Source: Okapia johnstoni (taxonomy: Eukaryota; Chordata; Mammalia; Artiodactyla; Giraffidae). Taken from it: a stretch of DNA of 64,000 bases. The notes beneath the pieces are model-generated. The model was given only the letters and a program-made list of their open reading frames with translations, was not told where the DNA came from and did not search any database. A program made the position numbers and the translations under genes. Of the stretch, positions 26,401 through 38,400 are shown piece by piece. Location: contig CM044315.1 of the NCBI GenBank assembly GCA_024291935.2, forward strand, positions 55,154,385-55,218,384, written 5' to 3'. How positions within the stretch are numbered: position 1 is the first letter of the stretch; each line of letters begins with the position of its first letter.

Positions 26401-29400
26401 TAACTCTTGCTTCTTGACCTGCGTACAGATTTCTCAGGAGGCAGGTCAGGTGGCCTGGTATTCCCATATCTTTAAGAATTTTCCATAGTTTGTTGTGATC
26501 TACATAGTCAAAGGCTTTGGTGTAGTTAATAAAGCAGAAGTAGATGTTTTTCTGAAACTCTCTTGCTTTTTCGATGATCCAGCAGATGTTGGCAATTTGA
26601 TCTCTGGTTCTTCTGCCTTTTCTAAATCCAGCTTGAACATCTGGAAGTTCATGGTTCATGTACTGTTGAAGCCTGGCCTGGAGAATTTTGAGCATTACTT
26701 TACTAGCGTGTGAGATGAGTGCAATTGTGCGGTAGTTTGAACATTCTTTGGCACTGCCTTTCTTTGGCATTGGAATGAAAACCGACCTTTTCCAGTCCTG
26801 TGGCCATTGCTGAGTTTTCCAAATTTGCTGGCATATTGAGTGTAGCACTTTCACAGCATCATCTTTTAAGATTTGAAGTAGCTCAACTGGAATTCCATCA
26901 TCTCCACTAACTTTGTTCGTAGTGATGCTTCCTAAGCCCCACTTGACTTCACATTCCAGAATGTCTGGCTGTAGGTGAGTGATCACACCATCGTGGTTAT
27001 CTGAGTCATGAAGATCTTTTTTTGTATGGTTCTTCTATGTATTCTTGCCACCTCTTCTTAATGTCTTCTGCTTCTTTTAGATTCATACCATTTCTGTCCT
27101 TTTGTGCCCATCTTTGCATGAAGTGTTCCCTTGGTATCTCTAATTTTCTTGAAGAGAGCTCTAGTCTTTCCCATTCTATTGTTTTCCTCTGTTTCTTTGC
27201 ATTGATCATTCAGGAAGGCTTCTTACCTCTCCTTGCTATTCTTTGGAGCTCTGCATTCAAATGGGTTTATCTTTCCTTTTCTCCTTTGCCTTTTGCATTT
27301 TTCTTTATCAGCTATTTGTAAGGCCTCCTTAGACAACCATTTTGCCTTTTTGCATTTCTTTTTCTTAAGGATGTTCTTGATCACTGCCTCCTGTACAGTG
27401 TCACGAACCTCTGTCCATAGTTCTTCAGTTACTCTGTCTATCAGATCTAATGCCTTGAATCTATTTGTCACTTCTACTGTATAATCATAAGGCATTTGAT
27501 TTAGGTTATACCTGAATGGTCTAGTGGTTTTCCCTACTTTCTTAAGTTTAAGTCTGAATTTGGCACTAAGGAGTTCATGATCTGAGCCACAGTCTGCTCC
27601 CTGTCTTGTTTTTGCTGACTGTATAGAACTTCTCCATCTTTGGCTGCAGAGAATATAATCAATCTGATTTTAGTGTTGACCATCTGGTGATGTCCATGTG
27701 TAGAGCCTTCTCTTTTGTTGTTGGAAGAGGCTATTTGCTATGACCAGTGTGTTCTCTTGGCAAAACCCAGAATAAAAAAAAAAGAATTGCACATTGGAAT
27801 GAGATGGCTGAAAAAAAACTTAAGTGCTGCCGCTTTAGAAGGAACAGTAGAAATTCCTATAGCTGACTTCTCAAGAAAGAAAACCGTAAGACCATGTAGA
27901 ATACTGAAGAAAATAACAGCTAATCAAGAATTATATACCCATTACAGTACCCTTTGAAGTTGAATAAAAATTTACAAAGAAAACCTAAGAGAATTCACTT
28001 ATCAGACCACCACCAAAAGAAAAACTGAAGGATGTATTTCAGATAGAATAAAAGTGATTCTGAAGTAGAAAGGAATGAAGAGCAACAAAAGTGGTAAGAA
28101 ATCCTAAATGAATATTGACTGTAAGTTTCAAATAAAATCTCGTGATACTAGATAACAGCATGTAAGTCTGGATGGAGGGAATGAAGCTAGTGTTCTAAGG
28201 TCATTGACTTGTGCTCAAGGCTAATGTGCCATTTACCATAAGAATTTGATAAATCAAGGATGCATATTGTAAACTTTAGAGCTGTGCTATCTAATAGAAA
28301 GCCAGTGCAAAGCTCTCTTAAAACTAAATTTTCTATTAGCCTCATAAAATAGAAAGAAGTTTAAATTAATTTTAGTACTACGTCTTATTTAACCCAAAAC
28401 ATCTGAAACATTATTTTAATGTGATGATCAATGTAAAACATTATTGAGATATTTTACATTCTTGTTTTTCATACTAAAGTCTTAAAAATCCCACTTATGG
28501 CACTTCTCAGTTCAGAGCAGCCACACTTCAAATACTCAATAACCACATGTAGCTACCATCTAGGACAGTGCGTGTCTAGGATAACTAGTATAAAAATAGT
28601 AAAATAAATATATACCTTCCATCCACAGATAGAAAACCAAAATGGAAATATGAAAATAATTTAGAAAAAGGTAGGAAGATGATAGAAAAAGAAATGTGGA
28701 ACTGGCCAGACAACTATTGAGAGCACAATAGAAAGCACAATGCTGGACGATAGAGTTAAACTTTAGTAATATCCTTAGTGGCTCAGCTGGTAAAGAATCC
28801 ACCTGCCATGTGGGTAGACCTGGGCTCCTCTCTGGGTTGGGAAGATGCCCTGGAGAAGGGGACAGCTACACTCCAGTATTCTGGCCTGGAGAATTCCAGG
28901 GACTGTATAGTTTCTGGGGTCGCAAAGAGTCGGACACGACTGAGCAACTTTCACATCAATATGATTAAGCATAATATATGAGACTGGATTAAATGCTCTA
29001 ACAGTTAAATGATAAATACTGTCTTACTGTATGAAAAAACACCCAACTGCATACAGTTGGAAATACATCTGAAATACAACAACATATAAAAATTGAAAGT
29101 GAAAGGAGTGAAAAATATATTCCATGTAAATACCAGTCAAAAAATTGGCATAGTTGTGTTAACATCATGTGGTTGTAGTTTAGTAACTAAGTCGTGTCTG
29201 ACTCTCGCACCTCATGGACTGTAGCCTCCCAGGCTCCTCTGTCCATGGAATTCTCCAGGCAAGAATACAGGAGTGGGTTGCCGTTTCCTTCTCCAATATT
29301 AACATCATAGTAGAATTTAAAGCAGAAAATACCTGAGATAAAGAGAGGTACTTCAAGATGAAAAAAATCATTCATTGAACCAGGAAAATGTTTAAGGATT

Positions 29401-32400
29401 TGATTTGTAATTAATAACATAGGCTGAAAATATACCAAGCAAAAACTGCTAGAAATATGAGAATATATAGAAATCCCCAATATAGTGGGAGATTTTAGCT
29501 TTCCTCTTTTTTTAACAATAACCTGACAAGAAAAAACCAGTAAGGATACAAAAAGTATGAACAACACAAACTGAACCTAGTATGTTTATTTGAAATGTTG
29601 TACCCAAAACCCTCAGGTTACATGTTGTTTTCAAACATACAGAAAACATTTACAAAAATTGACTAAACTTGACCATAAAGCAACTTTCATGTTTCAGATT
29701 GAAATTATATTGAGTCTGTTCTCTGATCACATTGCAAGTAAACTAGAGATTAGTAATCAAAAGATAAAGATATTAGGAACAAGTGAAAAACCAAGCATCT
29801 AAGAATCCATTTCGAGAAATTAGGAAAAGAACAACTTAATTTACTTAATCTCCCAACTTAAGTCTATTTTACCCAAATAACAGAAGAAAAGAAACAAAAG
29901 CAGCAATTATTTAGAACAGACATTAAGTAGCAACATGCCAAAACTTTGTTCTTTAAAAATATGGGTAAAATTAATGAACCTCAGAGTGATCAAATAAGAA
30001 ACACAAATAACAGATGTGAATGAAAAGTGGGGCATCTGCATAAATTTTAATGTCATTGATAAATTGTAGAAGGATATTTATGAACAACATGTATGACAAT
30101 AGATGACAATTTAGATGACATGGACAGAATCCTAGAAAAACATTGTCAAAATGTACACAAAAAGGAATTAGGAAACATCAGTACTCTTGTCATTATGAAT
30201 CCATAATAAAAATGTTCACTCTAAGGAAATTCAAGGGCTAAATGGTTTTATAAGCATATTCTTACAAACATTTAGGAAAAATAACATGAAAACTTCTACA
30301 GTTATATTACCCAATTATGGAAATATTTGAGTGTGCAACCCTTGCCTAAGGTAGTGCCTGTTGCATTTTAGTGATATTTCTAGGGTTTGTTGCTATCTCG
30401 CAGAGCTTTTTCTCATGCCTTCATTCATGAATGCTTATTGACTGTATTTTGAATGTTATATGTGTATTGGAAGCATTACATATACATAAATGAATAAAAT
30501 ATGTATCTAGTTGTACTGAGGTTAATGTCTAATGAAGGGGACAGATGTTTCTACATAAAATAAAAAGTACAGTTTAGTGTGAAAAGTGCTTCAGTAAAGA
30601 GAGAGGCATAGAGGGCTCTGGGAGCAGTGCAGAGGGACATCTGATTGTCTAGAGAAGGCTTCAGTGGATAGATGATGTTTGAGCTAAGCCCTAAAAGGTG
30701 AGTATTAACTTGATAGGCCAATGGGAAGGAATATTTAGGAAGAATTAACAAAATGTGTGTAAAATATCAAGAATCTCAGCTATTGGAGAATTGATTGCAT
30801 GCAATTCAGATGAAATATGGGGTAAGAAAGAAAATAGAAGAAAGGAAGGTAAGGACTTATCTCAAGAACCTTTTATGCCATGTTAAAGATAAAATGTGGA
30901 CCACGGTCAAGCCTTTTAAGTGAAACTACAACATGGTCTGGTTTTTGTTTTAAAATTACTATTCCAGTTTAGAGAGGAGATTGAAATAGGAATTAAGAAT
31001 GAAAGTCCAAAGTAAAGGCTTGGGTTTTGGCCTAGTGTTGAGCTGTTTCTAGCATCATTTTGTCAACAAATTTTGTTTACTTTTTGTGACTACTTTTTGG
31101 TTTTGATAGAGATTGTCATGGAATGTGAATGCAACACATGAAATTAGTTCAATATTTAGAAAAGGTGGAAGACGATCTTTTTCTAGACCAGTCAAATTGG
31201 AAATTAATACTTGGATAGGTAGATTTCCTTTTCTCTGGAGCGGATCAGAAACAAGTGTTTACAATAGCAAGGTACTGATTTTAGCAAAACAGAAAATGTA
31301 TCTTCTACAGACCCACCTAGATTTAGCATATTGAGACAGAGGAAATTGTTTACCTTTGCAGTATACTCTTTTTTTTTAATTGAAGTGTAATTGATGTACA
31401 ACATTTTATTACTTTCAGGTATATAACCTAATGTTTTCATGTTTGTATATAGTGAAATGATTACCACAAGAAGTCTGATTAATATACATCACCATACATA
31501 GTTCAAAATATATTTTTTCTTGTGATGATAGCTTTTAAGATCTACGTTTAACAACTTTCAAATGCAATATAATAGTAACCATTGCCATATGTTACATCCC
31601 CATGACTTAACTTTTTAACTGAAAGTTTGTACCTTTTAATTCTCTTCACCCATTTCACCTACTCTCCCACTCTTCACCTTTGGCAATCACCAGTTTGTTC
31701 TCTCTCTCTCTGTGTGTATATATACATACATATATATACGTATTTTTAAAAATTCCACATATAGGTGAGATTGTATGGTATTTGTCTCTATCTGACTTAT
31801 TCCACTTAGCATAATGCCCTCATGGTCCATCTATGTTGTTGCAGATGGCAAGATTTCATTCTTTTTTAATGGCCAAATAACATTCCATTGAATGTGTAAT
31901 ACATACAGACACACACATTTTATCCATTTGTCTGTCGATGGGGACCTAGGTTGTTTCCATATCTTGGCTATTGTAAATAATGCTGCAGTGAACATGGGGG
32001 TGAATATATTTTTTCCAGTTAGTGTTTTCATTTTTCTTATATTTTTTAAAACTTGAGGACAGGATTGAATCTTACTGAGATGAGCAAGGATGCATGTGTA
32101 GTAGTTATTTAAACTGTGTGCTGAATGAACAAAGGTTGATACAGAGAAATTAGCAGCAAAGGAATCTGACATCTATTTGAAGGAGAAGTCCCAAAAGCAA
32201 AATGGATATTTTTCTTGGGAGGTAGGGGAAAGACAAGTAGGATATGCTGTGTTTAGAAACCATTGTGTCCTCTGACCTTGACTTTACCACATAAACAGAA
32301 TCATTTTGTAGTCACATTATTTTTGCTTGAAATTTGTCAGTGAACTTTCTGAAGGAGCTGAAACCATTTTAAAATAATTTTTCCAGTGTATTTATACTAA

Positions 32401-35400
32401 TTTGATTTGTTTTTGTTTCTGTTTTAGGAAACACTCCTTTACATCTTGCTGTGATGTTAGGAAATAAAGGTTAGTAAATATTTTCTTTTTTTTGTTGTAT
32501 AGTCATGTATAATCAGTCTCATTACTGTAGATGGTGACTGCAGCCATGAAATTAAAAGGCGCTTACTCCTTGGAAGGAAAATTATGACCAACCTACACAG
32601 CATATTAAAAAGCAGAGACATTACTCTGCCAACAAAGGTCTGTCTAGTCAAGGCTATGGTTTTTCCAGTGGTCATGTATGGATGTGAGAGTTGGACTATG
32701 AAGAAAGCTGAGCACTGAAGAATTGATGCTTTTGAACTGTGGTGTTGGAGAAGACTCTTGAGAGTCCCTTGGACTGCAAGGAGATCCAACCAGTCCATCC
32801 TAAAGGAGATCAGCCCTGGGTGTTCATTGGAAGGACTGATGTTGAAGCTGACACTCCAATACTTTGGCCACGTGATGCGAAGAGCTGACTCATTTGAAAA
32901 GGCCCTGATGCTGGGAAAGATTGAGGGCAGGAGGAGAAGGGGATGACAGAGGATGAGATGGTTGGATGGCATCACCGACTCAATGGACATGAGTTTGAGT
33001 AAACCCTGGGAGTTGGCGATGCATGGGGGGCCTGTCATGCTGCAATTCATGGGGTCGCAAAGAGTCAGACACACCTGAGTGACTGAACTGAACTGAATCA
33101 GTTTTAAACTGACTTCACTCATGTATAGTCAGTTTTAAAATTTTAAGATAAGTTTTATGTTTTTAATTTTAAAACATTCACCTGATTATTTGATTTGCTG
33201 ATTGAATCTAGGATTCAGTATATTAAAAAACACAAATACTTGCTCATTTTTCATAGCACTTTTTTCAAAGAGTTAGTGGAAGTTTTATACTAACCTTTAT
33301 GCCTTTTGAAACCTTTTTTCTTGTTTGGTTATTTTTCAAGTAAGTGTAATATCAGGAGACTCTTGTTTCCAAATATTAAGTTTTATTAATTATTATAATA
33401 TTTTTAATATTCATAGTTTTATAAGATTCTTTAATATGGACTATTTTTTATAAACTCATAAGTCTAGAATTATTACGATAGATAATAAAAACTTAGTACT
33501 TGTTTATTCTTCAGAACAAAACAACAGCACATAGACAGATGATTTAAAAAATCTCCCTTTTTTTAAATTATTTATTTATTTGGCTGTACCGGGTCTTAGT
33601 TGCAGCATATGAGATCTTAGTTCCCCGACCAGGGATGGAATTTGTGCTCTCTGCAGGGGGAGCATGGAGTCTTAGCCATTGGACCACCAGGGAAGTCCCA
33701 AAAGATCTACTTTTTCAGCCTATTCCTAGATGCCGTAATTATCTGGATTCCCAGTTTCCTTGAAAAGTGAGGATTCTAGGTAGCCAATTGGCAACCTTCT
33801 GAGTGCTAGATTTTAAAATTTTGGATGTATTTGATAAAAGTCTTTGGAAAGCATATACTGTTGAAGTTTTAAACAAGATAATTTTTTAACACTTTTCTGA
33901 TGTTCTAACCATATCATGAATATCTGTTATTGTTATATACTATAAAATAGCTGTTTCTGTAAACGTTTGATCTGAAAGGTATTACTAGAACTTGCTTTGT
34001 TGAAAAACAAAATTCTTTTGCTAATTTAAGTTCATGTGCTTACATGAAACATGATTTGTAGGAAATTTAATTTAGATTTTAATACTACATGAATTGGCCA
34101 CCTGATGTGAAGAGCTGACTCATTGAAAAAGACCCTGATGCTGGGAAAGACTGAAGGTAAAAGGAAAAGAGGGCAGCAGAGGATGAGATGGTTAGATAGC
34201 ATCACCAACTCAGTGGACATGGATTTGAGCAAACTCCAGAAGATAGTGAAGGACAGGGAAGCCTGGCGTGCTGCAGTCTTTGGGGTTGCACAGAGTCGAA
34301 CATGACTTAGGGACTGAACAGCAACAACAAAACTGGGGACTCGAATTTTTAGTTAGTTATGCTGTTTTTTTCCTCCTTACAGAGAAGAGACTCACTCAAG
34401 TAACTTTTAAGTAAAGAGAGATTCGTTAAGAGGCTATATATTAAATTCAAGCTATGGGGACTGTCTGTGAAGACAGGAAGAGTAGTAACAAAGACACTTT
34501 GGGAGATCAGCTGTCATTTCCCCCTTCCTCCTGTCTCTCCCCTTCCTTCCTTCCTCCCTTCCTTCCTCTCTCTCTCTCTCTCTCCCTTCCTTTCCTCCCT
34601 CCCCCCACAACCGTCCTCCTTTCTTCCCTTCATATATGTACGTATATCTATCCATCTATATCAATCATCTTGTCTGTTTCTTATGGTGTATCTATCTACT
34701 GTTCTTTATTTATATATATAATATTCTGTCTTTTCTTGATTGGTTTTTCTCTGTTTATTGAAATTGACCATGACCCCAAATAACTTTTCTAAGTTCCTAA
34801 ATCTTAACGGCTTTCAGATTTCAGTGTTCTCCACCAAATAGTTCTATTTCTTAGGTTCCTGAATTTCTGAACAGAAAGTTTGATTGGGCTAGTTCATCTT
34901 CAGCCAAGTCACAGTGATGAGTGACTAGCGATCTCATGAATTGTGTTTGGGATATGTAGTGACTCATGTAAAATTAGCTTTGGTGAGACTGACTCTGGGA
35001 GAGAGTTGGGGTAGAAGAGGGTATCAGGAATACCGAGGAAGAATATTTAGCAGGACTGTTGGTAGGGCAGACCATGATAGTCATCTCTAGTATAGCTACC
35101 TTGGCGAGAAGAAAGACACAGCTAAATTTGACCAATAAAGGCTTATGCCTTCTTTTGAAGAACATGGGATCAGAACTTTAGAAAATAACTGAAATGTATT
35201 CATTTACAATGTGCTAGATGCTTTTTCAGTGCTTTGTACATGTTTACTCATTTAAATAGCAACCATGTGAGGAAGATCCTATCATTGTCCCCATTTTACA
35301 GATGAAAAAAGTTAGCTCTCAGTTGTTAAGCAACTTTTCCAGGGAGAAGTAGCAGAGTTTTGACTTGAACTTGGTGTGTCTTACGTCAGAGCCTGGATTC

Positions 35401-38400
35401 CTAATCATTATGGTGACCTGCGTTGCTCTCTTTTCACTGTGAATCATTTGAAAAGAAAATGGTCTAAATGAAAGTTAGCTAACGTGTAGCCTGCTTCCCT
35501 CCTGTCTTTGTGATAGTCATAGTTAATTTGATGCTATGTCTGATTGCTATTCTAAATTTAACACTTTAATAGTAAATATAGATTTACTGGAATTTGAATG
35601 TGAAATGAAACATTTACTGTCCTAGGTCCTAATTTTTGGTGGAGGAGGTTTTGCTGTGTTTCATCATAGGATTGTATCAGCCTATCCAAAATTGCTTCAC
35701 AGAACATTTGTTTCATGGGAAATAATTTTTAAAGGAAAATAGTGATTTGGAAAATAGTGGCTTAATACAGATTAACCAGGTTTTTTTTTTTTTTTTATTG
35801 TGGACCTTCTTAGCACTTTTGAGGTGCTAATTCTCATTGTGACATTCTGAATTGGAACCTTCTTTTATAAAGTCATTGTTCCCTGTAGTTATTTGGTATT
35901 TTCTCTTTTTTACAAGTATCTTGAGAAACTAGAGTTCTGTGGAACATGTTTTGGAAAACACTTGGTTAGATTATTCACGATCTGCAAATAATGCATAGCT
36001 CAGTTTTTGCTCTTCCCGAGTCGTTTTCATGTAGAGCAGGTACAGCCGTTAATATACCTATCATTTTATAGTTTTCCATTTACATTTTTCCAGTTGTATA
36101 TTCTTTTTCTACTTTTTCCTATTTGATCTTTTAATATTTTTGGTATTTGGTTGCATAGGCATGAGACTGAAATAGGTAGTGGAAGATAAAACATCTACCT
36201 TCTATTTAATTCTGTACAGCAATTTTACATTCTACCACTGTTCAGTCTGTGCTACTCTATTCTCTTTTATCTTCTCCTTTAGAGATATGCTGTGTCTTTA
36301 GTGACTTCATTGTTGAAGGGCACTTTTTATTTGTATACATATTTGTAAACACAATAAAAATTCCCAGGGCCTTCAAACATTTGTTGATTGAATTAGAGAG
36401 AGCAATGGCAACCCACTCCAGTGCTCTTGCTTGGAGAGTCCCATGGACAGAGGAGCCTGGTGGGCTGCAGTCCGTGGGGTCGCTAGGAGTCGGACACGAC
36501 TGAGCAACTTCACTTTCACTTTTCACTTTCATGCATTGGAGGAGGAAATGGCAACCCACTCCAGTGTTCTTGCCTGGAGAATCCCAGGGATGGGGGAGCC
36601 TGGTGGGCTGCCGTCTGTGGGGTCGCACAGAGTCGGACACGACTGAAGCGTCTTAGCAGCAGCAGCACCCTACAGCTTACACACTTGTATTTACTTCTTT
36701 CACTCATCTTAACCTACTGAATAACCTGTTTTTCACTAGTGAAGTCTTTAATTTTTTCTGAATTTCTGGTGGGTATATTGACCATGTTGGCTAGGAAGAT
36801 TTTCACTTATGGATTTGAGTTGAAATGGAAAAGAACATTATACTTAAAGGAGATTTCAGTGTACATATATATTTTATATACTACTAGAAGACTTTCTTAA
36901 ACACCTTTGTGAAATTTCTGTATTTGTTTTACTTACTTAATATAATTTCCTGCTCGTGTAGATATTTCTTCTATTACTAGGAATAGTGCTAATACCGTTC
37001 TTCCTCCACCTCAGCTCACTTGCATTACATTACAACTGTCATAACACTCTTATTTCCTTCAGAGCACTTAACATTATTTTTTTTTATTTACTACTTTACT
37101 TAATTATATTTTAACATAATATGTGAGCTCTCTGATTATCTTTCTTCTCAGTGCTTATATCTAGGACCTAGAACTTAGAAACGACATAATAGGCACTTGG
37201 TAAATATATGCTAAAAGACTGATTGAATGAATGAATCATTCATTTAGGGAATTTAAGTTGGATAGCTATCTTAAATTTCTCATGAGCCTTGTTTCAGATG
37301 TTTTTCTGCTTGTTAATATGCTTATTATTTTTAATTTAAGAAAAATTTCCTCAACTTATACAAAGGTCTATACCTTAGACTTTTTTTCCTATTGTAGAAA
37401 ACTTTTATTCATGTTGTCATATATTATGTTCGTTCTTATTGTAAGACTTGGTTCAGATTACCACATATCCTCAATATTAAATGTTGGAAATGCCCCAGCC
37501 ACTGAGTTTGAAACAGCAAGTATTATGTAGATAAAACAGTTGAAACCAAAAAATCCATTGATGAAGTACTATGTAAATTAATTTTCCCATGAATAATTGG
37601 AAATATTGACAGTGATGATTTAAAACCATCACCCCTGAACTAACCAGCTAAGATCTAAGAGGCTGAGATCCCTCAGTGCATCTTAAAATATCCAGTGTTG
37701 TTGGTGGGGTTGCAAACTAGTACAGCCACTATGGAGAACAGTGTGGAGATTCCTTAAAAAACTGGGAATAGAACTGCCATATGACCCAGCAATCCCACTG
37801 CTGGGCATACACACCGAGGAAACCAGAATTGAAAGAGACACGTGTACCCCAATGTTCATCGCCGCATGTTTATAATAGCCAGGATATGGAAGCAACCTAG
37901 ATGTCCATCATCAGACGAATGGATAAGGAAGCTGTGGTACATATACACAATGGAATATTACTCAGCCATTAAAAAGAATACATTTGAATCAGTTCTATTG
38001 AGATGGATGAAACTGGAGCCCATTATACAGAGTGAAGTAAGCCAGAAAGAAAAACACCAATACAGTATACTAATGCATATATATGGAATTTGATAGATGG
38101 TAACGATAACCCTATATGCGAGACAGAATAAGAGACACAGATGCACAGAACAGTCTTATGGACTCTGAGGGAGAAGGTGAGGGAGGGACGTTCTGAGAGA
38201 ATAGCATCGAAACATGTATATTATCATATGTGAAACAGAACACCATTCCAGGTTTGATGCACAAGACAAATGCTCAGGGCTGGGGCAATGGGATGACCCA
38301 GAGGGATGGGATGGGGAGGGAGGTGGGGGGTGTTCAGGATGGGGAACACATGTAAACCCAGGGCTGATTCATTTCTATGTATGACAAAAACCACTACAAT

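Noticed and set aside
26138..26986. 282-residue open frame as a host gene
   Set aside because: It is the BovB reverse transcriptase with altered catalytic motifs, lying in a truncated LINE.
32457..33122. 221-codon minus-strand frame
   Set aside because: It is the antisense translation of a sense-oriented BovB 3' end.
36249..36646. Open frames reading [24 protein letters not shown] and similar
   Set aside because: This is the standard translation of BovA-type SINE bodies, repeated in many places in the window.
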